Notes under the pieces: generated by a model
The model's database searches: none
The model's input: only the letters and a program-made list of their open reading frames with translations
Told to the model about the DNA's origin: nothing
Source: Candidatus Shapirobacteria bacterium UBA4809
Lineage (GTDB): Bacteria > Patescibacteriota > Microgenomatia > UBA12405
Reading direction: 5' to 3'
Assembly: GCA_002402535.1 (NCBI GenBank)
Contig: DHGB01000001.1
Location: forward strand, 1-12,037
DNA: 12,037 nucleotides
Program-made: the position numbers and the translations under genes
Part shown: positions 4,844 through 11,647 of the stretch, in pieces
Layout: each line of letters begins with the position of its first letter
Position numbering within the stretch: position 1 is the stretch's first letter

Positions 4844-5572
4844 TCTCTTTACGTTTTCGTCAATAATTTCTTCAGTTTCCTCAAAGCTTTTACCCCAAAT
4901 ATAGGCTATTTTTTGATAAACAAATTTCACATAAGCTGGTCTATTTTCTTGACCCCGAAAAGGCTCAGGTGTCAAAAGAGGGGAGTCGGTTTCCGCCAAG
5001 ATTCTGTCTCTCGGAATTTTTTTCACCACTTCTTCCAGTCCCTCCTCATAAGTTAAGTTTCCATCAAATCCAAAGTACCACTTTGGCTCGAAGGAGCTAC
5101 CAGGCGAAGTCGGCTCCAATTCGAGCACTTTTTTTATCCTTTTTTTACCCCCACTATAACAATGAAAAACCCCTTTTAAATTTTTATATTCACTCAGTAT
5201 TTCGACTACTTCATCTACCGCTTTTCGGGCATGAATTATTAGTGGTTTATTGTATTTTTGGGCCAACTCTATCTGTATCCTAAAATATTTTTCTTGCTTT
5301 TTAGTGTTTACCTTACCCAAAAATTCCAAACCACACTCTCCTATCGCGATTACATTCGGATTTTTAGCCAAAGCTTCCAATAAATTTATATCATCAGCTA
5401 TCTCTTGGGGATGTATTCCTACTGCCGGGTATAAAAAAGAATATTTTTGTGCCAACAATAAATTATTTTTAGAATTTTCTAAGTTCGATCCCGACAAAAT
5501 CACTGCGTTTAAACCCGCTCCTCTCGATATGTCGCAAAATGTTGGCTCTAAATGAGCGTGGGTATCAATCAT
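4826..5572 (-). CDS. tatD: TatD-family metal-dependent hydrolase/DNase with an internal insertion
   Basis: A 248-residue TIM-barrel amidohydrolase-type protein. The two-metal ligands are visible: MIDTHAHL (His5, His7), AIGECGLE (Glu79), IIHAR (His114), FHCYSG (His137) and AETDSP (Asp196), plus the C-terminal family signature RGQENRPAYV (206-215). TatD enzymes are 3'-5' exonucleases or deacylases acting in DNA repair or quality control; the true substrate is not predictable. Between KKVLEL and WYFGFDGN there are about 13 extra residues (EPTSPGSSFEPK) where family members go straight from helix to strand. These are encoded by a GC-rich palindrome at 5086-5126. The gene starts 10 bases after metG and looks like the last gene of an rpsT-metG-tatD unit. 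Confidence 0.92.
   Translation of the reverse strand: MIDTHAHLEPTFCDISRGAGLNAVILSGSNLENSKNNLLLAQKYSFLYPAVGIHPQEIADDINLLEALAKNPNVIAIGECGLEFLGKVNTKKQEKYFRIQIELAQKYNKPLIIHARKAVDEVVEILSEYKNLKGVFHCYSGGKKRIKKVLELEPTSPGSSFEPKWYFGFDGNLTYEEGLEEVVKKIPRDRILAETDSPLLTPEPFRGQENRPAYVKFVYQKIAYIWGKSFEETEEIIDENVKRLFKIF
5071..5126. repeat. GC-rich palindromic element inserted in frame in tatD
   Basis: GCTCGAA (5086-5092) pairs with TTCGAGC (5120-5126), and inside it GGAGC (5093-5097) pairs with GCTCC (5113-5117). That is 12 pairs with only an AA bulge and a 15-base loop. The 41 bases are about 61% G+C by count, against the AT-rich surroundings. A second hairpin, CAAAG/CTTTG (5071-5085), abuts it. The element keeps the reading frame and encodes residues 149-163 of TatD, in a loop between secondary-structure elements. 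This resembles in-frame palindromic elements such as those known in Rickettsia, but no second copy is visible in this window. Confidence 0.6.
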
Positions 5573-5582
5573 AAAAATTTTA

Positions 5583-6989
5583 TTATTTAATTCTCGGAAA
5601 TAAACCGCTTTCCAAACCTTTTATTTCTTTGTCTAATTGATCCAGTATTTTTTTAGATGTTTCTGGCATTATCGACTCTAAATAAGTAGCCGCTATTTTT
5701 AAATTTTGAGCACATTCAGTTAATATTTCAATTCTTTTCGGATCATTTATTTCAAGTTTCCATGGCGTCACTTCGTTTAGTCGATTATTTGATTTATCGA
5801 TGTAATTTTCAAATACCCAACCAATTGCTTCATCAAATTTTAAGTTATTTATCAAAATTTTATATTTATTATCGATTATTACTTCCTGATTATTTATTTT
5901 TAAACCTTCTCCCAGTTTACATACCCTACTCACTAAATTTCCCAGATTATTAGCGAGGTCAGCATTATATTTTTCTTTAAATCTATCAATCCCCACATCA
6001 GCATCATTCTCGGTCGGGAAAGATCTGGCCACTAAATACCTAGTCCCGTCGACTCCAAATAAATCAATCAGTTGACTTGGTGAAATTACATTACCAAGTG
6101 ATTTTGACATCTTTTGGCCATCAATCATATAAAAACTATGGATGTAAGTTTTTACAGGTAATTTAATTTCAGCCGACAAAAGCATAGCTTGCCAAATTAC
6201 CGTATGAAACCAAAGTATTTCTTTTCCCAAAATATGTAAATCTGCCGGCCAAAACTCCTTTTTATTTTCTAAAAATTGGGTGGCGCTGTAGTAGTTAATT
6301 AGAGCATCAAACCAGACGTATACAGTCTGATTTTTATCCCAAGGCAGGGGAATTCCCCAGCTGACATTTTCTCGTGATAGAGAAATATCATTAATTCCTG
6401 CCTTTAATTTGGCTAATACCTCTGACTTTTTACTCTCCGGAAAAATATAATTGCTTGTATTATTTTCAATTAATTTAATTATTTGAGGAATATATTTCGA
6501 TAATTTAAAAAACCAATTTTCTTCAGATTTTTTGACTGTTTTCTCTGCTGAGTGGAGTGGACAATGTCCGTCAACCAAATCAGTTTCGGTTAAAAATTTT
6601 TCACAGCCAATACAATACCATCCCTCATATTTTGCCTTATAAACATCCCCTTTATCATATATTTTTTGAAGTAGTTCCCCCACTACCTTTTCATGTCTTT
6701 GGTCTGTGGTTCTAATAAAAAAGTCATAACTAATATTTAAAACTTTCCAAGTTTCAGAAAAACGGGGTGAAATTTTATCGCAATAATCTTTTGGACTTAA
6801 TCCCTCTTTTTCAGCTACTTCAGCCACTTTCTGTCCGTGCTCATCAGTTCCGGTTAAGAAAAAAACTTCTTCTCCTGTCTTTCGGTGAAGTCGCGCAATA
6901 ATATCAGCGGCTACCGTGGTACAGGTATGACCGATGTGGGGAATATCGTTAATATAATAAATCGGAGTGGTAAGATAAAACTTCTTCAT
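5583..6989 (-). CDS. metG: Methionyl-tRNA synthetase
   Basis: A 468-residue class I synthetase that charges tRNA-Met. The catalytic Rossmann fold starts with TTPIYYINDIPHIGH (HIGH at 18-21) and GTDEHG (47-52), and the second signature KMSKS is at 293-297. The connective-peptide zinc site shows one knuckle: WYCIGC (Cys126, Cys129) with HCPLH (Cys143, His146). WFDALINYYSA (226-236) and WPADLHILGKEI (247-258) are typical of MetRS. The helical anticodon-binding domain follows to the end. The chain is short: the optional C-terminal Trbp111/EMAPII-like domain of longer MetRS proteins is absent. It lies 14 bases after rpsT and 10 bases before tatD, so it is probably co-transcribed with both. Confidence 0.96.
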   Translation of the reverse strand: MKKFYLTTPIYYINDIPHIGHTCTTVAADIIARLHRKTGEEVFFLTGTDEHGQKVAEVAEKEGLSPKDYCDKISPRFSETWKVLNISYDFFIRTTDQRHEKVVGELLQKIYDKGDVYKAKYEGWYCIGCEKFLTETDLVDGHCPLHSAEKTVKKSEENWFFKLSKYIPQIIKLIENNTSNYIFPESKKSEVLAKLKAGINDISLSRENVSWGIPLPWDKNQTVYVWFDALINYYSATQFLENKKEFWPADLHILGKEILWFHTVIWQAMLLSAEIKLPVKTYIHSFYMIDGQKMSKSLGNVISPSQLIDLFGVDGTRYLVARSFPTENDADVGIDRFKEKYNADLANNLGNLVSRVCKLGEGLKINNQEVIIDNKYKILINNLKFDEAIGWVFENYIDKSNNRLNEVTPWKLEINDPKRIEILTECAQNLKIAATYLESIMPETSKKILDQLDKEIKGLESGLFPRIK

Positions 6990-7003
6990 TACCCTATTCT
7001 ACC

Positions 7004-7300
7004 TTATTGCTTGATTACTTTCCTTTTAGCTTTAACTTTTTTCTTGACCACTTTTTTTTCAACCTCTTTGTCAACTTTTTTAGAATATCTTGTTTTGAGC
7101 CTTGAAGCTTTATTTTTTGAGAATAAATGTCTTTTTTCGGCTTTATCCAAAACTGCTTGTACCTTGGCAAAATTTTTCTTGTCTGGTTTAGCTAGAAATA
7201 TTTTGACGATTTCTTTTAATTTATTTTTGAAAACCTGGTTAAGTTTTTTATTTTTAACCGACTTTCTGAGTGATTTTTTTGCTGATCTTCCAATTGGCAT
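7004..7300 (-). CDS. rpsT: 30S ribosomal protein bS20
   Basis: A 98-residue, very basic helical protein. The start MPIGRSAKKSLRKSVKN and the later AVLDKAEKRHLFSKNKASRL match the bS20 family, whose three-helix bundle binds the 16S rRNA 5' domain. Residues from about 75 on (KKVDKEVEKKVVKKKVKAKR) form a Lys-rich extension beyond the usual end near 86-88. First gene of a unit with metG and tatD. Its promoter overlaps that of divergent murJ. Confidence 0.9.
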   Translation of the reverse strand: MPIGRSAKKSLRKSVKNKKLNQVFKNKLKEIVKIFLAKPDKKNFAKVQAVLDKAEKRHLFSKNKASRLKTRYSKKVDKEVEKKVVKKKVKAKRKVIKQ

Positions 7301-7307
7301 AAGTCGT

Positions 7308-7336
7308 ATTTTATCCTATCGCCAATCTATTTACAA
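7308..7336 (-). promoter_or_regulatory. rpsT promoter, predicting an almost leaderless mRNA
   Basis: TTGTAA (7331-7336) and TAAAAT (7308-7313) on the minus strand with a 17-base spacer. The predicted start is at about 7301, one base before the ATG at 7300. An AGGA lies upstream of the -10 and so would not be in the transcript. Confidence 0.5.
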
Positions 7337-7341
7337 TAATT

Positions 7342-7347
7342 TACAAT
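7342..7347 (+). promoter_or_regulatory. murJ -10 element, predicting a leaderless mRNA
   Basis: TACAAT followed by exactly six bases before the murJ ATG at 7354, so the expected start is the A of ATG. A second TACAAT lies 10 bases upstream. No convincing -35 is visible. AGGA sits only two bases from the ATG, too close for a normal ribosome binding site. Confidence 0.4.
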
Positions 7348-7353
7348 AGGACT

Positions 7354-8961
7354 ATGTCACTTCGTCTCCGAATTCGCTCCTTTACTCAACAGCGTCAAAA
7401 GAGTATATTTTCAGCGACTGTCGTTTTGGCCATTACTTTTGCTTTCTCTGCCATTCTTGGTTTTTTAAGAACCCGTTTTCTCTATTCAATTTTTTTTAAA
7501 TGCTGTCTTCTTGAGCTTGATGCCTACAACGCGGCTTTCCGAATTCCTGATTTAATATTTAAACTACTAGTTACTGGAGCCCTTTCAGCCTCCTTTATTC
7601 CTGTTTTTAGTAGTTATTTGCATAAAGATAAACAAGAAGCTTATCGCATGGCTTCTTCTGTCATTAATTTACTATTAATCTTTTTTTCAGTCATCTCACT
7701 TATTGCCTTAATCTTTGCCCACCCTCTTTCCCAGTTAATTGCTCGGGGTTTTTCTCCTTACCAAATCAACTTAATGTCGAATTTAAGCCGAATTTTACTT
7801 ATTGCTCAAATATTTTTTCTTATCAGTAATTTTTTAACCGCCATTCTTCAGGTCAATGAGACATTTATTATTTCTGCCTTGTCACCAATTATTTACAATC
7901 TCTTTATAATTTTTAGTATTTATGCTTTAGCCCCAACTTTTGGCATTTATGGGGTTGTTTGGGGGGTGGTCATTGGCGCCTTTTTCCATATGGCTATCCA
8001 AATTCCTTCAATTAAGAGGCTTGGTTTTGTTTATTATAAAATTGCTAGTTTTAAGTTCAGTGGTGTCAAGGAAATTATTCGTTTAATGATTCCAAGAACT
8101 TTATCTCTTGGTCTTTCGGAAATAGAAAGCACGGTCACTTTATTTTTTGCCTCAAGTCTAAGCGCCGGTTCCATTTCTCTCTTAAATTTAGCCCTCCAGT
8201 TGATGTATCTTCCTAGTCGTATTTTTGGTACTACCGTCGGTCAGGCATCTTTACCCGTCCTTTCTAAAAATATTGCCAAAAATCAATTGAATCTTTTTCG
8301 GGAAACCGTCAGAAAGACGATTCTTCAGAGTCTTTTTATCGCTTTTCCCATCGGTGTATTAATTTTAATTAATCGTTTGCCTATTGTTCGCCTAGCCTTT
8401 GGAAGCAAACAGTTTCCTTGGTCGGCCACTTTACTTACAGCCAGAACTTTGGCTTTTTTGACTCCGGCAATTGTCTGCCAAGCCGTGATTCAAATTTTAA
8501 TTCGTTCTTTTTATGCTCTTCATGACACCAGAACCCCTTTAAAAATTTCCGGAATTTCTCTGTTTTTCAATATTGTTACCAGTTATTTTTTTATTAAGTT
8601 CACCTCTCTGGGTATAGTCGGTTTAGCTATCAGCGCCTCAATTGCGAATATCATCCAATGTTTAGGTCTTTTTGCTTTATTTATCTGGCGGGTTGATGGT
8701 CAAGGCTGGGAAAAAATGTTTTTTTCCTTTAGCCGTATCGTTTTAAGCTCGATATTATGTGGTTTAACCTCATGGCTTACCCTTCGTTTTTTGGATCTTT
8801 TCGTTTTAGACACCAGTAAAACCCTAAATGTTTTGTTAATCTTTGGTCTCTCGATTGTTTCTGGCCTCTCTTCCTTCTTAATTTTTACCTGGCTTTTTCG
8901 TTCTCCTGAGTTTCTTCGCTTCAAGTCATATTTTCAGCGTTTCTTTCATTTTCTTTCTTAG
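7354..8961 (+). CDS. murJ: MurJ/MviN lipid II flippase
   Basis: A 535-residue polytopic membrane protein with about 14 hydrophobic segments, the normal MurJ size and topology. The family signature is clear near the N terminus: DAYNAAFRIPDLIFKLLVTG followed by ALSASFIPVF. Further family features are RSFYALHDTRTPLKIS in the second half and LPSRIFGTTVGQASLPVLSK in the middle. MurJ moves the lipid-linked peptidoglycan precursor lipid II to the outer face of the cytoplasmic membrane. The first 20 residues are basic (RLRIRSFTQQRQK) and precede the first membrane segment. It is divergent from rpsT and is followed after 26 bases by the pilN-like gene. The latter may have its own promoter. Confidence 0.95.
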   Translation: MSLRLRIRSFTQQRQKSIFSATVVLAITFAFSAILGFLRTRFLYSIFFKCCLLELDAYNAAFRIPDLIFKLLVTGALSASFIPVFSSYLHKDKQEAYRMASSVINLLLIFFSVISLIALIFAHPLSQLIARGFSPYQINLMSNLSRILLIAQIFFLISNFLTAILQVNETFIISALSPIIYNLFIIFSIYALAPTFGIYGVVWGVVIGAFFHMAIQIPSIKRLGFVYYKIASFKFSGVKEIIRLMIPRTLSLGLSEIESTVTLFFASSLSAGSISLLNLALQLMYLPSRIFGTTVGQASLPVLSKNIAKNQLNLFRETVRKTILQSLFIAFPIGVLILINRLPIVRLAFGSKQFPWSATLLTARTLAFLTPAIVCQAVIQILIRSFYALHDTRTPLKISGISLFFNIVTSYFFIKFTSLGIVGLAISASIANIIQCLGLFALFIWRVDGQGWEKMFFSFSRIVLSSILCGLTSWLTLRFLDLFVLDTSKTLNVLLIFGLSIVSGLSSFLIFTWLFRSPEFLRFKSYFQRFFHFLS

Positions 8962-8972
8962 ACATTTTTGTT

Positions 8973-8978
8973 TATACT
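8973..8978 (+). promoter_or_regulatory. Possible -10 element of the pilus/surface-protein run
   Basis: TATACT in the 26-base gap after murJ predicts a start near 8985, three bases before the ATG at 8988. No good -35 is seen. The spacing repeats the near-leaderless layout of other genes in the window, but read-through from murJ is also possible. Confidence 0.3.
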
Positions 8979-8987
8979 GTTTATAGT

Positions 8988-9548
8988 ATGCCTGCTAAAA
9001 AGGAGATTTCTTTATTACCAAAAGAAGAAAACCTAAACACTTTTTCCGCGCGCTTTCTTCGGTGGGTGACGAGCGTTGGTCGAGTGGTAATAATTTTTGT
9101 CGAGCTGATAGTGATTGGTGCTTTTTTATCTCGTTTTTGGCTTGATCGAAAAAACTCAGATCTGTCAGAAACCCTTCGCCAGCAAAAAGCTATTTTGGGC
9201 AGCACTCAAGAATTTGAGAAAGACTATGTATCTCTCCAGGAGCGTTTAAAGTTTATAAAAAATTTCTACACTACCGAGCCAAAATATATTGAATCACTTA
9301 ATTCCTTAATTCAAAGTATTCCCGAGGGAATTTATTTTGAAAACATTAGTTTTAATAGCGGTGAAAAGTCGAGTCCTATCACTGGTAGTGTTGAATCATA
9401 TTCCTATCAAGAAAATGCCATCATTGATTTTATTGTTAACCTCAAACTTAATCCTGATATCAGTTCGGTTAATGTTCAAAAAATTGAGAAAAAAACCAAG
9501 GACAGTAAATTTTATTTAAGTCTTTCTTTAACCTTCAAAAAACCATGA
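8988..9548 (+). CDS. pilN: PilN-like type IV pilus inner-membrane platform protein
   Basis: A 186-residue bitopic protein. A short cytoplasmic start with ISLLPKEE (7-14) matches the INLLP-type motif by which PilN docks on PilM. One membrane segment spans about 29-51, a coiled coil about 55-95, and a mixed alpha/beta end (PEGIYFENISFNSGEKSSPI, then repeated beta strands) fits the ferredoxin-like periplasmic domain of PilN/GspL-type proteins. It should pair with the PilO-like product of the next gene, whose ATG overlaps this stop by four bases. No pilM, pilB, pilC or pilT is in the window. The call rests on topology, motif and gene pairing; a divergent role in another secretion system is possible. 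Confidence 0.65.
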   Translation: MPAKKEISLLPKEENLNTFSARFLRWVTSVGRVVIIFVELIVIGAFLSRFWLDRKNSDLSETLRQQKAILGSTQEFEKDYVSLQERLKFIKNFYTTEPKYIESLNSLIQSIPEGIYFENISFNSGEKSSPITGSVESYSYQENAIIDFIVNLKLNPDISSVNVQKIEKKTKDSKFYLSLSLTFKKP

Positions 9549-10156
9549 ACCCCCCAGTTTCCAATAATCTAAATATCTATTCTAAAGTTAACCCTCTACT
9601 TTCCTATCTATCTAAACAGCGGGAAAACAATAAATTTATCAAATCTGTTGAAATTAGTGCCACTTTTTTACTAATTTCTTTTTTTACTTTTTTTGCAATT
9701 AAACCAACCTTATTAACTATTTCCAAACTTGTTGGTGACATCAAAGCTAAAGAAATTTTAGTCAAAGAATTAAAAGCAAAAATTAATAATGTGATTATTT
9801 CTCAGGATTTATTTTCACAAGTTCAGGAAAAATATGCCCTGGTTGAAGCTAGCCTACCAAGCAGCCCCCGTTTTTATCAGGCCACTTCTCAAATTGTTGG
9901 TCTAACTGAAAAAAATCAGGTTTATTTAGATAAAATAAATTATTCAATCTCAGATTCTAATTTTTATTCTACTAGTATAAGCACTTCTTCTTCTTTTTTG
10001 TCAGCCACTTCTCTTCTTTCGGGCCTTCTTCAAAACAGACGACTTTTTCAAATTGATCAAATTTCATTTTCTCTTGAAAAAGACACGGGTAGTAAAACAG
10101 TTAATATAAACCTACCTTTAAAGATTTACTATTGGCCAAAAAATGTCCAAAATTAA
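9545..10156 (+). CDS. pilO: PilO-like type IV pilus inner-membrane platform protein
   Basis: A 203-residue bitopic protein. A cytoplasmic N-terminal part of about 35 residues precedes a membrane segment at 36-54. A predicted coiled coil follows (about 58-100, with KLVGDIKAKEILVKELKAKI), then YALVEASLPSSPRFYQATSQ, which resembles the PilO pattern of a helix followed by P..P....L. The rest is Ser-rich and ends in beta-strand-like segments. Order and topology (PilN then PilO, ATGA overlap) match type IV pilus clusters. The Ser/Thr-rich stretch at about 129-160 is longer than usual. The next ATG lies inside this gene, 14 bases before its end. Confidence 0.6.
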   Translation: MNPPVSNNLNIYSKVNPLLSYLSKQRENNKFIKSVEISATFLLISFFTFFAIKPTLLTISKLVGDIKAKEILVKELKAKINNVIISQDLFSQVQEKYALVEASLPSSPRFYQATSQIVGLTEKNQVYLDKINYSISDSNFYSTSISTSSSFLSATSLLSGLLQNRRLFQIDQISFSLEKDTGSKTVNINLPLKIYYWPKNVQN

Positions 10157-10409
10157 ATTTTCTAAATACCTAGTTTTAATTAGTATTTTTACTTTTATTG
10201 CCATTTTTTTCTCAGTTGTCTCCCAAAGTTACAATAATTTAATAAAATCAACAGCAGAAATTGAAAACAATCCCTTAATTCGTTCAGTTTCTCCCGATCT
10301 TGATCTCAATGTTCTCAATGAGATTGAAAAAAGACAAGAATTATCATCACCTAGTTTAGATGTCAACAACCTCAATGAAGTTGAAAATAAAATTGAGCCT
10401 GTTTTATGA
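10143..10409 (+). CDS. Small single-pass membrane protein with an internal repeat
   Basis: An 88-residue protein of no family I recognise. A basic start is followed by one hydrophobic segment (about 8-27), then an acidic, Asn-rich extracytoplasmic tail. The tail holds two near-identical 13-residue units 19 residues apart: SPDLDLNVLNEIE (50-62) and SPSLDVNNLNEVE (69-81). It overlaps the PilO-like gene by 14 bases and the next gene by four (ATGA), so it is translated as part of the same unit. By position it could occupy the PilP slot or be a linker to the surface protein that follows, but nothing in the sequence shows this. Confidence 0.7.
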   Translation: MSKIKFSKYLVLISIFTFIAIFFSVVSQSYNNLIKSTAEIENNPLIRSVSPDLDLNVLNEIEKRQELSSPSLDVNNLNEVENKIEPVL

Positions 10410-11647
10410 AAGATAAAAAATTTCCGACAATATTAGGAATTATTTTCCTCCTTGTCATCCTATTTCTAGGAGTTTTTCTTTCCACCAAGACAACCAGTTT
10501 AAACTCAAAAGCGAGTGTCTCTTGTGAACCAGTCAATCCTCAAATTACCAACCTTACCTTTGGTTCTTTCGATTTTTCTTTTACCACCCCTTCTCCTTGC
10601 AGTGCGACTTTAAGTATAAATAATATTATTTATCAGGACGCTTCCCTTTCCGAAACAACTCATTATTTCAAGATTTCTAATCTTTCCCCTCAAACCAGTT
10701 ATAAATTTAGTCTCATTTCTGGTTCCAGTACTTATTCTCGCCCTGAGTACGTCCTAACTACCGCTTCAAAACCAAATTCGTTGACTCCCTCCTCAAACCT
10801 GGCTTGGGGAAGGGTTATCGATTCAATGGGCAATCCAATTTCGGGAGCTATCATTTATCTTACTTTACCTGGTAGTCAAGCTCTTTCCGCCTTTTCCAAT
10901 AAAAATGGCAATTGGAACATTTCTTTAGCTGCCAGCTTTAATGAGCAAAAAACTGACTGGTTTACTCCTTCGACTACTGCTGAAGAAGATATTACTGTTT
11001 ATTCTCCAGATGGACAGGTGACGCAATTGATTAACCCATCCAGCAATAACGACCCTGTGCCGGATATTATTATCGGTCAAAATTACTTTTCCAATGTCCC
11101 TACCCCAATTTCTTCTACCAAAAGCAGTTTTGACATCAACAACCCAGAACTGAGTTTTGTTAGCCTTAGTATTGCTAATCCAAGAGAAGGAGAAAACGTT
11201 TCCACTCTAAAACCTGATATTTTTGGACAAGGTCCAGCTGGTAAAAATATTCAATTGAATCTAGATGGTAAACTGAGTAGTATTACTGTCGCTGACAACA
11301 ATTCTTGGAATTTTTCTCCTTCCCAAAATTTATCAATTGGATCTCACCAGATAACCTTAACTTATCAAGACCAAATAGTTACCAGAAATTTTTTGGTAAC
11401 CGGTACCAGCGATTACTTATCCTTTAGCGCTACTCCTTCGGCCACCTTGATTCCCACTCAAAACATTTTGCCAACCATTGTTTCTTCGCCTACCCTTACC
11501 ACTATGCCCACTTCAGTTCCTACTATTAGAACCGCTAAGCCTTCAACTACTTCTACCCTCTATGAAAGCGGTAACTCTCTTCCAACTTATTTAATATCGA
11601 TTTTATCTATTTTATTTTTTGGTGTATCTTTTTATTACTCTCATTGA
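10406..11647 (+). CDS. Multidomain surface protein, membrane segments at both ends
   Basis: A 413-residue protein. A hydrophobic segment at 8-27 is an uncleaved anchor or signal. Residues about 38-120 look like a fibronectin-III-type beta domain with two cysteines (Cys40, Cys65). Residues about 132-225 start WGRVIDSMGNPISGAIIYLT, the pattern of carboxypeptidase-regulatory/CnaB-like domains. Residues about 255-333 (IANPREGENV to VTGTSD) fit a bacterial Ig-like domain. Next is a Pro/Thr/Ser stalk (about 340-388), then a C-terminal hydrophobic segment (393-411) without the positive charges or LPxTG of a sortase signal. It is likely exposed on the cell surface or a minor component of the pilus apparatus encoded just upstream. 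Domain calls are by eye. It overlaps its neighbours by four bases upstream and one downstream. Confidence 0.75.
   Translation: MKDKKFPTILGIIFLLVILFLGVFLSTKTTSLNSKASVSCEPVNPQITNLTFGSFDFSFTTPSPCSATLSINNIIYQDASLSETTHYFKISNLSPQTSYKFSLISGSSTYSRPEYVLTTASKPNSLTPSSNLAWGRVIDSMGNPISGAIIYLTLPGSQALSAFSNKNGNWNISLAASFNEQKTDWFTPSTTAEEDITVYSPDGQVTQLINPSSNNDPVPDIIIGQNYFSNVPTPISSTKSSFDINNPELSFVSLSIANPREGENVSTLKPDIFGQGPAGKNIQLNLDGKLSSITVADNNSWNFSPSQNLSIGSHQITLTYQDQIVTRNFLVTGTSDYLSFSATPSATLIPTQNILPTIVSSPTLTTMPTSVPTIRTAKPSTTSTLYESGNSLPTYLISILSILFFGVSFYYSH

Noticed and set aside
4969-5555. Plus-strand frames of about 100 codons opposite tatD.
   Set aside because: They are antisense shadows of tatD, whose catalytic motifs are all intact; their translations lack any coherent pattern.
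6885-7349. Plus-strand 154-codon frame opposite metG and rpsT.
   Set aside because: It is the antisense of the Lys-rich bS20 tail (hence Phe/Leu-rich) and of the metG start.
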